Below are positions 39,301-46,843 of a stretch of DNA of 64,000 nucleotides, in pieces. Position numbers and translations under genes: made by a program. Positions within the stretch are counted from its first letter, which is position 1, and every line of letters begins with the position of its first letter. The notes beneath the pieces were generated by a model. It ran no database searches. It saw only the letters and a list, made by a program, of their open reading frames with translations, and was not told the DNA's origin. The stretch comes from Candidatus Berkelbacteria bacterium RIFCSPLOWO2_01_FULL_50_28 (GTDB lineage Bacteria; Patescibacteria; UBA1384; 2-12-FULL-50-11), in the NCBI GenBank assembly GCA_001774395.1, contig MEZX01000003.1, forward strand, positions 11,342-75,341. Reading direction: 5' to 3'.

Positions 39301-39657
39301 TCAGCTGTCGGCTCTCAGCTTTTTTGAGAAAGATCCAAGCTGCTTTCTTAAGGCGTAGTGCCTGACCATCAGTGACTCATAATTGAGTCGGGTGAGATCT
39401 TTAGCTACATCTAAGCACGCCGTAACCTCGTAAACTGACCCAAGGGCGTTGTGAATATATCGATTAAAATCCTTGTCAGAATTTTTACCAGAACCCTCGG
39501 CAATATTCAGGACGACCGATAGTGACGCCCGTCTAATTTGATTAACTAAGTATTCAAGTTCACGAGGAAATTTCTTAGTGAACTCGAATATCTCTTTATG
39601 AAGCTCTTTGGCTAGCTGGTAGACACGGAACTCATTAAATCGAAAATCTTCGGTCAT
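39301..39657 (-). CDS. four-helix-bundle protein (23S rRNA IVP-like)
   Basis: 118 residues. FRVYQLAKELHKEIFEFTKK near the start, RRASLSVVLNIAEGSGKNSDKD in the middle and the terminal LRKQLGSFSKKL are the signature of the S23/four-helix-bundle family, first found inside intervening sequences of 23S rRNA. The function is unknown. The gene is framed by inverted repeats (39306-39320 and 39669-39683), so it looks like a mobile cassette between rny and the HU gene. Confidence 0.9.
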   Translation of the reverse strand: MTEDFRFNEFRVYQLAKELHKEIFEFTKKFPRELEYLVNQIRRASLSVVLNIAEGSGKNSDKDFNRYIHNALGSVYEVTACLDVAKDLTRLNYESLMVRHYALRKQLGSFSKKLRADS

Positions 39658-39683
39658 ATTACTATCCTAGCTGAAAGCTGACA
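39306..39683. mobile_element. inverted-repeat-framed four-helix-bundle cassette
   Basis: Left arm TGTCGGCTCTCAGCT (39306-39320) and right arm AGCTGAAAGCTGACA (39669-39683) pair at 13 of 15 positions and frame the 39301-39657 gene exactly. Confidence 0.6.
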
Positions 39684-39700
39684 GCCGCTTGCTGATAGCT

Positions 39701-39723
39701 ACTAAAAGCCTTACGCTTTTAGT
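39701..39723 (+). promoter_or_regulatory. hairpin directly before the HU start codon
   Basis: Perfect 9-bp stem ACTAAAAGC-CTTAC-GCTTTTAGT, ending 1 nt before the ATG. It would hide the start region in the mRNA, or be the edge of the neighbouring cassette. Confidence 0.5.
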
Positions 39724-39724
39724 A

Positions 39725-39940
39725 ATGGACAAAGCGGGTTTGGCAAAAAAATTAGCGTCGGCTAGCCAGCTATCTGACGCGGAGGCTACTAAGTTTATCG
39801 ATAGCTTCTGCGCTACTCTTGCTGAAAACTTTCGCCAGGGCGAGAAAGTGGTAATTGCCGATTTTGGTAGCTTTTTCGTCCGCGAAGATAAATCTGTGCA
39901 GTTCAATCCCAGCGCCAAACTCAAAGAAAAAATCGGCTAG
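39725..39940 (+). CDS. HU/IHF-family DNA-binding protein, short
   Basis: 71 residues, compared with about 90 for HU. The helical half (MDKAGLAKKLASASQLSDAE...) and first strands (GEKVVIADFGSFFVRED) are normal; the segment after FNPSAKLK is cut short, removing the final helix. The long DNA-clamping arms are also brief. It may still dimerise, but DNA bending could be changed. The start is set at MDKAG because the upstream codons belong to the cassette edge. Confidence 0.8.
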   Translation: MDKAGLAKKLASASQLSDAEATKFIDSFCATLAENFRQGEKVVIADFGSFFVREDKSVQFNPSAKLKEKIG

Positions 39941-40003
39941 TCGCCTCTCGACTCACTTTGTTCGCTCGAGGTTTTTCGGCAGTCTCTCGTAAGATACGAG
40001 CTT

Positions 40004-40024
40004 ACTTCGAGCCTGTCGAGAAGT
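40004..40024 (+). repeat. GAGC-type hairpin repeat
   Basis: Arms ACTTC/GAAGT around GAGCCTGTCGA. Confidence 0.55.
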
Positions 40025-40025
40025 G

Positions 40026-40074
40026 CCCCCCGCAGGAGTTGCACCTGCGACCATTTCAAGCTTTTCTTTGGCGG
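40026..40074 (-). repeat. tRNA-like fragment / 43-bp direct repeat, left copy
   Basis: 40032-40074 is identical to 41194-41236 (43 bp). Read on the minus strand it contains a T arm (GCAGG-TGCAACT-CCTGC) followed by an acceptor-like G run, but no D arm, so it is a tRNA fragment, not a tRNA. Confidence 0.7.
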
Positions 40075-40208
40075 AGTTCGGATGTACTGAAATTTTAGCG
40101 AATTTCGGTCTTGTAGGTAGAGCCTTTGTTCTTTGAATTATCAAATAGAAAAACGCGCCAAAGGTCTAAAGACATGGCGCGTTTGGCTGGCGGGAGATGC
40201 GAGGTGGA

Positions 40209-40877
40209 TCAGCCGGTGAGGTACGCGAGAAGCGCAGCCCAGTTCTTGGCGCGGACCGTGTCGGACCGCTTGCTGTACTCCTCGTACTCCAACGCCTTCG
40301 AGAGATCCTGCGGGTCGAATCGATCGACCCAGTTCCTCGTGTTGGAGAGGAGTACCTTGCTACCCTCGACCGTGAAGGCCGTGGGGGCACTCTCGCCACC
40401 GTCGTAGTTGAAGGCATCGAAGCAGGCAGAGGCGGGATGCGAGTGGTGGCTGCAGTCGGTGAAGACGGCGACATACTTCGCACCGGCTCTGACCGCGGCC
40501 AGCAACCCGATGAAGATGCCGACGGACATCTCCTGTCCCATGAACTGCGCCCCATCCGGACCTTGCGCCTGCTGTGAAGCGGGCACGAGGAGATCTGTCA
40601 GAACGACATCGAAGTTCGGGTAGGTGGTCGCCTGCTCGTTCGCCGCTTCCACGGAGGTAAAGTATTCGGCCTTCTTTGCCTCATCGTCGGATCGATAGGG
40701 GTCGAAGTCGCCGAACTGCAGTTTGAGAGCAACCGAGGCCTTCTGGTAGTCGCACTGTGGTGTGAGCAGCCTTTGCGCCTCGTCGTAGGTGTCGACGACC
40801 GTGAGGTCGTGGTTCTTGAGTTGGGCTTGGGCGGCTGCGAGATGGATCCTGTTGTCATCGAACAATAGAATACGCAT
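40209..40877 (-). CDS. response-regulator-like receiver domain protein
   Basis: 222 residues. LLFDDN at the start gives the acidic pair of receiver domains and FDVVLTDLLVP the phospho-acceptor aspartate (about 92); a large insert (about 45-85) splits the normal helix. No DNA-binding output domain follows; the C-terminus is helical. No histidine kinase is nearby. The gene is clearly GC-rich beside an AT-rich neighbour and lies between two copies of the tRNA-like repeat, so it probably arrived as a cassette. GGAGGATT before the ATG supports the start. Confidence 0.7.
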   Translation of the reverse strand: MRILLFDDNRIHLAAAQAQLKNHDLTVVDTYDEAQRLLTPQCDYQKASVALKLQFGDFDPYRSDDEAKKAEYFTSVEAANEQATTYPNFDVVLTDLLVPASQQAQGPDGAQFMGQEMSVGIFIGLLAAVRAGAKYVAVFTDCSHHSHPASACFDAFNYDGGESAPTAFTVEGSKVLLSNTRNWVDRFDPQDLSKALEYEEYSKRSDTVRAKNWAALLAYLTG

Positions 40878-41182
40878 GGCTTAATCCTCCATTCGGTTGG
40901 ATTTGTGATCCCGTCCACTCGACATGAGTAGCGCGTCAGATACCTGAATCAGATGTCCAATGTGCTACTCACAGAGTAAACTAAAAAGGATTTCCCACTT
41001 TTTCTCCCGCTTTATCAAAGAGCTATCTGTAATTTAAGGGGAAATTCATCGCCTCAAATTATGTGTGAGTATAGCGTATGGTGTCTATCCTGTAAAGCCC
41101 GACTGACTACGATTTGATCTCTGCTAATAACCAACTAAAAAGCCCTATTTCAGGAAATCCTTCACTATTAACTCCTTTAACG
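40878..41182 (-). promoter_or_regulatory. leader and promoter region of the receiver-domain gene
   Basis: No gene. On the minus strand a TATACT (41068-41073) would start a leader of about 190 nt containing a GAGTAGC/GCTACTC hairpin (40926-40970). Confidence 0.4.
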
Positions 41183-41236
41183 TGGCGCCCTCGGCAGGAG
41201 TTGCACCTGCGACCATTTCAAGCTTTTCTTTGGCGG
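41183..41236 (-). repeat. tRNA-like fragment / 43-bp direct repeat, right copy
   Basis: The minus strand has a T arm, then CGAGGGC-G-CCA. Its last 28 nt differ at only 4 positions from the 3' end of tRNA-Arg at 42193-42267, including an encoded CCA, as an attachment site duplicated from that tRNA would. Confidence 0.7.
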
Positions 41237-41238
41237 CG

Positions 41239-42099
41239 CTAAAATCGTGATTTACTCAATTTCCTATCCAAATCTTCTAAATAATAATATGGCGCCGATT
41301 GTAATTCAATCGCTCGTTTTACCTCTTCCAAGGTTTGCTTTTTGTTCCTCTTCGCGATTTTCAACAAGAGTGCAAAGAAAGTGCAGTTTTCATGTTTTCC
41401 AGTTTCTTGCACATTCAACATTTGAATCAAAATCGGCACTAAAGTTCTTGATGGAATTTTTAAAACTCTTGCAACAAATACTTTATCGTCAAAGATTTTA
41501 TCTCCAACCTGTTCGATTTTTTGTAACACGATTTGCAGTTTCTTTGCTTCCAGTTGGGGTAATTTTTCAAGATAAGGTTTTATGTTTATCTTCTTTTGAT
41601 CAATCAGCTCTTTTTCCAAAAGTGCCACCACCCACTCATTAGAAACATTTATCAAACTATGAAAATTACCCAAACCATTTTCTTTAACGACATAAAACCA
41701 GTTTTTCCAAGATTTAAGCTGGCTTTTACAATATTTTTCAGAAAACTTGGCATAAGCCGATGTCTTCTCCGTTGGTACATTTCGAGTAAGAGAAAAATCA
41801 AATTTCATTTCTCCTACAAGCGGCTTAAATCCTTTCTTCGTGGGGTTGATTTTGCCAAGAATCTTTACCCTCGCTCTTCTAACTTCGGGGTGTGGATTCA
41901 GCAAACTGACCTCGTCGCCAGTAAAGCCGTGCGGAGGAAATACGATAATTCTCTTTACAAATCTCGCATCCTCGCTTTTCAAACGAACAAAAAAGCAAGC
42001 TGGTCTTGTAATTACTTCTGCTTCTCTGTTGCCAAGAACTTTCTTGAAAGTTTTTTGGAAAAGCGAAGATGTATAAATTTCATAGAAATTGGATTGCAT
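41239..42099 (-). CDS. hypothetical protein of an AT-rich accessory cassette
   Basis: 286 residues from the ATG at 42099 (a TTG start at 42141 is possible). Lysine- and phenylalanine-rich, no membrane segment, no motif I recognise. Text such as KFSEKYCKSQLKSWKNWFYVV suggests a basic helical protein, and the second half could be a helical repeat. Codon use is much more A/T-rich than in neighbours, pointing to transfer. It lies exactly between tRNA-Arg and the tRNA-Arg-like repeat. Confidence 0.65.
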   Translation of the reverse strand: MQSNFYEIYTSSLFQKTFKKVLGNREAEVITRPACFFVRLKSEDARFVKRIIVFPPHGFTGDEVSLLNPHPEVRRARVKILGKINPTKKGFKPLVGEMKFDFSLTRNVPTEKTSAYAKFSEKYCKSQLKSWKNWFYVVKENGLGNFHSLINVSNEWVVALLEKELIDQKKINIKPYLEKLPQLEAKKLQIVLQKIEQVGDKIFDDKVFVARVLKIPSRTLVPILIQMLNVQETGKHENCTFFALLLKIAKRNKKQTLEEVKRAIELQSAPYYYLEDLDRKLSKSRF

Positions 42100-42192
42100 A
42101 GCATGATTAAAGAGTTTTCTTCCCCCAAAATTGAATACCAATTAGTTGTCGAGCGAAGCGAGGCGAACCAAAACTCTTTGACTTTTCCTTTC

Positions 42193-42267
42193 TGGCGCCC
42201 CCGGCAGGAATCGGACCTGCATCTACAGCTTAGGAGTCTGTAGCTCTGTCCATTGAGCTACGGGGGC
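42193..42267 (-). tRNA. tRNA-Arg (anticodon CCT), CCA encoded
   Basis: Minus strand: acceptor GCCCCCG/CGGGGGC, anticodon loop CTCCTAA, T arm GCAGG-TCCGATT-CCTGC, discriminator G, then CCA. It is the only complete tRNA in the window seen to encode CCA. A minus-strand TATAAT lies at 42281-42286. Confidence 0.93.
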
Positions 42268-42292
42268 GTAATTACTTACTATTATACTTTTA

Positions 42293-42322
42293 CGGCGGTA
42301 GGTAGCACGCTACCCACCGCCG
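42293..42322 (-). terminator. hairpin downstream of the 42326 gene
   Basis: CGGCGGT-a-GGTAGC pairs with GCTACC-c-ACCGCCG (13 pairs, 2-nt loop). No T run, but stable; it also precedes the tRNA-Arg promoter. Confidence 0.5.
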
Positions 42323-42325
42323 CGG

Positions 42326-42550
42326 TCAGAGGAGAAGCCAGTCGTCCGGATTATCCGAATCCGATCCGGTCCAGGGCCCAAGCCCCAGAAGCAATACCCC
42401 ACAGGGTCGATCATAAGACTGTGAGTGACCAGGAGTTGCCTCACGCGTCGTTTGAGTGACTGGTGCTGGAGTCTGCTTTGTGATCGGTTTCGTATGGAAC
42501 CGTTCGTACCAACTCCTTCTAAGTTGCGATAGGCTCGTTAAAAGAGCCAT
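42326..42550 (-). CDS. small hypothetical protein
   Basis: 74 residues from the ATG at 42550, which follows a strong AAGGAGGGG site. Serine/threonine/proline-rich with a basic start (MALLTSLSQLRRSWYERF) and an acidic, tryptophan-containing end. No membrane segment. Not recognised; the start signal is the main support. Confidence 0.5.
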   Translation of the reverse strand: MALLTSLSQLRRSWYERFHTKPITKQTPAPVTQTTREATPGHSQSYDRPCGVLLLGLGPWTGSDSDNPDDWLLL

Positions 42551-42661
42551 TTTCCCCTCCTTGGGAATCCCGTAGGATGTGAACAATCCTAGTCTTTCAG
42601 GTAAAATATGTCAAGCTTCGACTTTGCTCTCGTTCGAGTCTGAGCCTGAGGGCTCATCCCT

Positions 42662-42685
42662 CACCCTTCGACTCTGCTCGGGGTG
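42662..42685 (+). repeat. GAGC-type hairpin repeat
   Basis: Arms CACCC/GGGTG; the centre reads GAGCAGAGTCGA on the minus strand. A neighbouring palindrome TGAGCC-TGAG-GGCTCA lies at 42641-42656. Confidence 0.55.
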
Positions 42686-42720
42686 CCCTGAGTGATATTG
42701 AATGGGCAGAGTCAAAGACA

Positions 42721-42751
42721 GCTTGACTCTGAGCCAGTCGAACGAGTCAAG
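42721..42751 (+). repeat. GAGC-type hairpin repeat with 9-bp arms
   Basis: Arms GCTTGACTC/GAGTCAAGC around T-GAGCCAGTCGA-AC. Confidence 0.6.
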
Positions 42752-42770
42752 CAAGCGGAGTTTCCGCTAT

Positions 42771-42843
42771 CGGGCTGTGGCGCAGTTGGTAGCGCGCGTC
42801 GTTCGGGACGACGAGGTCGTGGGTTCAAGTCCCGCCAGCCCGA
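42771..42843 (+). tRNA. tRNA-Pro (anticodon CGG)
   Basis: Acceptor CGGGCTG/CAGCCCG, anticodon loop TTCGGGA in stem CGTCG/CGACG, discriminator A. The next gene starts 3 nt later. Confidence 0.95.
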
Positions 42844-42845
42844 CA

Positions 42846-43340
42846 ATGAGAGAGAAGATTATAGCGCTGGTAATTCTAGCCCTGCTCACCGCAGGTGGTG
42901 GGGTGGTTATCGGTGCGGCAAAAAGTGATCGGGCCACACTAAAAGCCAGTAGCGAGCTCCAGCAGGCAACCATAAAAGTCGGCAAAAAAACTTTCACGGC
43001 CGAACTGGCACTAAGTGTGGCCGAGCAAGCGCAGGGTCTTTCGAACCGCCCATCAATGCCAAAAGATCACGGCATGCTTTTTGTCTTTACTCGCCCCACG
43101 TCGCCCCCGTTTTGGATGAAAGATATGCAGTTCTCGATTGACATCGTCTGGATTCTGCGCGATAGGGTTGTCGGCATCTCGCCTAATTTACCGATCCCCA
43201 AACCGGGCACAAAACCAGAAAAACTACCAATCTACTCGCCGCCATCGCCGGTTGATTACGTGCTCGAGCTACGAGCAGGCCAGTCGAGGGGTGTCCGGAT
43301 CGACGACATCGTGACAATTCTCAACCCTCAAGCAATCTAG
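42846..43340 (+). CDS. DUF192 family exported protein
   Basis: 164 residues from the ATG at 42846; the frame is open further upstream only through the tRNA. Signal-anchor at about 5-23, then ELALSVAEQAQGLSNRPSMP, GMLFVF and FWMKDMQFSIDIVWI, the DUF192 signature. The function of this family is unknown. It directly follows tRNA-Pro (3 nt), so both are probably one transcript, and the ATL gene starts at the next base after its stop. Confidence 0.88.
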   Translation: MREKIIALVILALLTAGGGVVIGAAKSDRATLKASSELQQATIKVGKKTFTAELALSVAEQAQGLSNRPSMPKDHGMLFVFTRPTSPPFWMKDMQFSIDIVWILRDRVVGISPNLPIPKPGTKPEKLPIYSPPSPVDYVLELRAGQSRGVRIDDIVTILNPQAI

Positions 43341-43730
43341 ATGACTTTCTCGGAAACCGTGATCGGGATTATCCGCAACATCCCGCGCGGGAAAGTTGCC
43401 ACCTACGGTCAGGTTGCGGCCTTAGCTGGCAGCCCAAGAGCAGCTTTGATGGTTGGTCGAATCTTGCGATACGCAAGCGAGCGCGAGCAATTTACCTCGA
43501 GCCCACCTGTCCCGAGCCGAGTCGAGGGAGTCGAGAGGCTGCCGTGGCAAAGAGTGATTAACTCGCAAGGTCGGATTTCAATTATCAACATCAGTTATCC
43601 AGCCGAACTTCAGGCCAAACTTCTGCAAGAAGAGGGGGTAAGGGTAACTATGCGCTCGAATAGCTACTTCGTCGACCTGGGAGAATATTTGGTTGCGCTT
43701 GACCGATTGGAGTTTACGCCTAAGATTTAA
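43341..43730 (+). CDS. alkyltransferase-like (ATL) protein with a repeat insertion
   Basis: 129 residues. IPRGKVATYGQVA and MVGRILRYA are the helix-turn-helix part of the MGMT family; PWQRVINSQGRIS replaces the PCHRV active site, so the alkyl-accepting cysteine is Trp. Such ATLs bind O6-alkylguanine and hand it to nucleotide excision repair. Between the two motifs lies TSSPPVPSRVEGVER, encoded by a GAGC-type repeat (43510-43529), which lengthens the loop before the active site. Confidence 0.88.
   Translation: MTFSETVIGIIRNIPRGKVATYGQVAALAGSPRAALMVGRILRYASEREQFTSSPPVPSRVEGVERLPWQRVINSQGRISIINISYPAELQAKLLQEEGVRVTMRSNSYFVDLGEYLVALDRLEFTPKI
43510..43529 (+). repeat. GAGC-type hairpin repeat inside the ATL gene
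   Basis: Arms TCCC/GGGA around GAGCCGAGTCGA, read in frame as part of SRVEG. Confidence 0.6.
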
Positions 43731-43741
43731 TTAGGAGGACT

Positions 43742-44086
43742 ATGGAAAAACAACAACGAGCGTGGGGCGAGTGGGCGTTTGTGCTGGGACTGCTATTTGC
43801 GATCTTTTTGGCATTTTTCCCGAATTTGCTTGAATCGGGAACTTCGGGCGTTGTCTTGGTGATTCTGGGAGCAATTGTTGGACTTTGGAACATCACCTCT
43901 AAAGAGCGGGCAGAATTTCTGGTTGCCGCCATCGCCTTGATGCTTATTGGATCGGGCGGTCTGCAACAGATTCCGACCGTTGGACCGGCCTTGCGAGACT
44001 TCGCCGTAAATCTGTTTGCCTTTGTGGCGCCAGCAACGTTCGTGGTGGCAATAAAAGCGATCATCGACCTTGGCCGACGCGCGTAG
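43742..44086 (+). CDS. small membrane protein
   Basis: 114 residues, four hydrophobic segments (about 13-29, 34-52, 58-77, 88-106) with a short charged start. TTAGGAGGACT precedes the ATG. Followed directly by the promoter of tRNA-Gly. Not recognised. Confidence 0.7.
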   Translation: MEKQQRAWGEWAFVLGLLFAIFLAFFPNLLESGTSGVVLVILGAIVGLWNITSKERAEFLVAAIALMLIGSGGLQQIPTVGPALRDFAVNLFAFVAPATFVVAIKAIIDLGRRA

Positions 44087-44128
44087 ACATTCGAAAGTTG
44101 ACGGTATTTCGGGTAGAATCACCTTACC

Positions 44129-44167
44129 GCGGGTGTCATATCTCCCCAAGGGTCATATGAACCTCGC
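44129..44167 (+). repeat. copy of the tRNA-Gly 5' end with its reverse complement (leader hairpin)
   Basis: GCGGGTGTCATAT (44129-44141) repeats the first 13 nt of tRNA-Gly at 44171, and ATATGAACCTCGC (44155-44167) pairs back with it at 11 of 13 positions including one G-U. A TAGAAT box (44114-44119) places the transcript start just before it. Confidence 0.7.
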
Positions 44168-44170
44168 TTT

Positions 44171-44242
44171 GCGGGTGTCATATAGCGGTTATTATGTCAG
44201 TTTTCCAAACTGAAAACGGCGGTTCGACTCCGCTCACCCGCT
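44171..44242 (+). tRNA. tRNA-Gly (anticodon TCC)
   Basis: Acceptor GCGGGTG/CACCCGC, anticodon loop TTTCCAA in stem TCAGT/ACTGA, T arm GCGG-TTCGACT-CCGC, discriminator T. Confidence 0.93.
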
Positions 44243-44246
44243 CAAG

Positions 44247-44702
44247 ATGAGAAACTGTGAAGTTTGTGAGGTGCTCAAAAAAGATTTGGACGTAATTTTT
44301 GATAGCAAACATTGGCGCGTGTCACTGGATGCAACCGACCAGTATTACCTTGGTCGATCGTTTGTAACAGCTAAGCGGCACGTTGATGATTTGGCCGAGT
44401 TATCAAAGGAAGAATGGGAGGACCTGCGAAGCGTGATGAAAAAGTTTGAAACGGCGGTTCGCGGTGCTTTCGGCGCAATCTTATTCAACTGGAGCTGCTT
44501 AATGAATGGTTCGTGCCAAGAGAAACCGTACAATCCGCACGTCCACTGGCACGTTCGGCCGCGATACGACAAAAAAGTTATAGTTGCAGGCGAAGAGTTT
44601 GCTGATAACGAGTTCGGCCATCACTACGCCCGCAGTACCAGCCGCACCGTTGAGCCCAAAACAAAAGCCGAAATAATCAAATCTATCCAGAAGTTTTTGT
44701 AA
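44247..44702 (+). CDS. HIT-family hydrolase
   Basis: 151 residues. Zinc-type cysteines at the start (CEVC), the YYLGRSFVTAKRHVDDLAEL segment and HVHWHVRPR, the HxHxH triad of the HIT family. The family hydrolyses or transfers nucleotidyl groups (for example Ap4A or adenylated compounds). The start lies 4 nt after tRNA-Gly. The long insert with CLMNGSCQEK before the triad is unusual. Confidence 0.88.
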   Translation: MRNCEVCEVLKKDLDVIFDSKHWRVSLDATDQYYLGRSFVTAKRHVDDLAELSKEEWEDLRSVMKKFETAVRGAFGAILFNWSCLMNGSCQEKPYNPHVHWHVRPRYDKKVIVAGEEFADNEFGHHYARSTSRTVEPKTKAEIIKSIQKFL

Positions 44703-44720
44703 TCAAACGTGTGATGGCTT

Positions 44721-46718
44721 TTATTTTTTTAAAATCCTCACGATACCATTATCAGCATCTACCTCAATCTCGTTCCCATCTCTGAGTAATTTTGTGGCGA
44801 CTTTGGTACCGACGATACAAGGCTTGTTCATTTCTCTTGAAACAATCGCAGCATGAGAAGTTAAGCCGCCTTCGTCTGTAATAAATGCCGCTGCTTTTTT
44901 CATCGCCGGCAAATACTTAGGCATAGTCATCGCTGCGACCAAAATATCTCCCTCCTTAACTTTCGGAAGGTCTCGTGTGCTTGAAACGATTCTTACGATA
45001 CCCTTGGCTTGGCCTTTGTTTGCTACCTGTCCTTTTATTTCATTCTCTGTTACTTCTGCTTTTCCAGATATCACAGATTCTTCTTCCTCTAGAATTATTC
45101 CTAATTTTTCAAGATTATCGTCTAAATTGCCAGTAAAGATTTCGTTTTTGTAAAATATGAATCCTCGTTTCCTCTCTTCTATTTTGGAGATGATATCTTC
45201 ACTCTCTATCTCACCGCTCCATATTTCTTCTGGTAAAACGAAACGTGCACTATCTTTGATTTGGGGGAAGCTTGCTTCCATAAATTCTTTGAAAACCGCT
45301 TCTGGCGTTTCGTTATATTCTTGAGTTTGGCTTCTTGCTGCATAGGCCAGATGCTTTAACTCCTCATCTACCGGCAAAGCCGGAATCATAAAAACTACTC
45401 CGATATAAGCCCAAATTGAAGCATATCTTTCTTGAAATTGTCTTAGTTCCTCAACATTTTCTAGGAGTTTTTCTCCAGTGAAATATTTTTTTAACTCTTT
45501 GAAGCTAGAAATAAAACTTTCAATTTTTTCTGACATCCTGTTCTTATCACTACTGTTTTGTATCACTGCGCCAAAAAGCCTTTTTAGCTCTATTGGCTCA
45601 TAGTAAATCTCCACCAGATCCTCACCGCGATACACTGCACACGCTTCCTCCACTGACTCCCCTATGATTTTAGGAAGCTCTTGATTCATCGCCCGATACC
45701 ACGTCGCCACACGGAACAGGGAGTACTCCCTTGCATGTTCTTTGGTAAATTTTCTTTTCAAGCGGGGCTCGGTTTTCCTGAGAGTGGTTATGGGTCTACT
45801 TTGGACAATATAGAATTTGCCTTGCTCAAATGCCCATTCAACGTCAACGGGAAAGCCGTAGTGCTTTTCAATGCTAATTACTTTTTCCGAAAGCTCTAGG
45901 ATTTCCTTATCGGACAAAGCTTGTTTTTTTCCTTTTTCTTTTGGAATATCGTGCCATTCATTGCCTCCGCTTTTGGCGCGATAAAATCCTCGTGATTGTG
46001 TTTGAATATTTTTGTCTATAATCCGTAGAGGTTGTTTTTCTACAACATAACTATCGGGCGTAATTTGTCCTGAAACGATTGCTTCGCCAAGCCCGAACCC
46101 TGCTTCAATAATGAGCTGGTTTCTGTCCTGTGTTACTGGATGAACGGAAAAAGCGATGCCCGATTTTTCGCTCTCAACCATTTTTTGTACAACAACGGCG
46201 ACGGATATTTTTTGCTTGTGTAATTTTTTTTCAAAGCGGTAGAAAATGGCACGTGACGTGAATAATGAAGCCCAACAGCTTTTCACATTATCAAGTAAAT
46301 TTTCTTCCGTAGTATTGAGGTAACTCTCCAGCTGTCCCGCCCACGCCGCATTGGCAGAATCTTCTGCAGTAGCCGAAGACCTAACCGCCACATATTTTGC
46401 ACCGAGGTTATCGAAGAATTTTTGGATTTCGCTTGTTAAATCCTCTGATATCTTTGCCCCGAGAATAAGCGCTTCGATTTTTTCCGAAGCGTTTTCAACA
46501 CTATGAAGTTCTTTGTGATTGACCGAATCTAGAATTGACTCAATTTCAATATCTAGATTTGATTCTTCTAAGAATTTTTCAAATGCGTTAGCAAGGATTA
46601 CAAAACCCGGCGGCACAAGGATGCCCGACTGTGTCATTTCGCCAAGCGAAGCTCCTTTCCCTCCAGCTAGAGAAACATCATTCTTGTTGATCTTATTGAA
46701 ATTACGTAGGAATCCCAT
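44721..46718 (-). CDS. PEP synthase-like protein without the PEP-binding barrel
   Basis: 665 residues. An N-terminal ATP-grasp domain (SLAGGKGASLGEM; VAVRSSATAEDSANAAWAGQ; GIAFSVHP; DVEWAF) is followed by a long linker and the swivelling phosphohistidine domain with GGLTSHAAIVSREMNKP at the very end (catalytic His at about 618). The C-terminal PEP/pyruvate barrel of PpsA/PPDK is missing. This order matches rifampin-phosphotransferase-like or other PEP-utilising-domain proteins in part. The gene is visibly lower in GC than its neighbours, suggesting horizontal transfer. Confidence 0.85.
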   Translation of the reverse strand: MGFLRNFNKINKNDVSLAGGKGASLGEMTQSGILVPPGFVILANAFEKFLEESNLDIEIESILDSVNHKELHSVENASEKIEALILGAKISEDLTSEIQKFFDNLGAKYVAVRSSATAEDSANAAWAGQLESYLNTTEENLLDNVKSCWASLFTSRAIFYRFEKKLHKQKISVAVVVQKMVESEKSGIAFSVHPVTQDRNQLIIEAGFGLGEAIVSGQITPDSYVVEKQPLRIIDKNIQTQSRGFYRAKSGGNEWHDIPKEKGKKQALSDKEILELSEKVISIEKHYGFPVDVEWAFEQGKFYIVQSRPITTLRKTEPRLKRKFTKEHAREYSLFRVATWYRAMNQELPKIIGESVEEACAVYRGEDLVEIYYEPIELKRLFGAVIQNSSDKNRMSEKIESFISSFKELKKYFTGEKLLENVEELRQFQERYASIWAYIGVVFMIPALPVDEELKHLAYAARSQTQEYNETPEAVFKEFMEASFPQIKDSARFVLPEEIWSGEIESEDIISKIEERKRGFIFYKNEIFTGNLDDNLEKLGIILEEEESVISGKAEVTENEIKGQVANKGQAKGIVRIVSSTRDLPKVKEGDILVAAMTMPKYLPAMKKAAAFITDEGGLTSHAAIVSREMNKPCIVGTKVATKLLRDGNEIEVDADNGIVRILKK

Positions 46719-46843
46719 TTGATTGACATTCTATCAGTTTTTCGCCGCCACACATTCTGGCGAGCGGGCAAAACTCTGTGGCAATGTTTATCACGGTAGA
46801 TAACCCTAGAACATCCCGAAAAAATCGGTATACTGATTTCACG

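Noticed and set aside
40026..40074. Complete tRNA gene
   Set aside because: T arm and partial acceptor only; no D arm or proper anticodon arm.
41247..42243. Plus-strand frames at 41247 and 41596
   Set aside because: Antisense to the AT-rich minus-strand gene and tRNA-Arg; no start signals.
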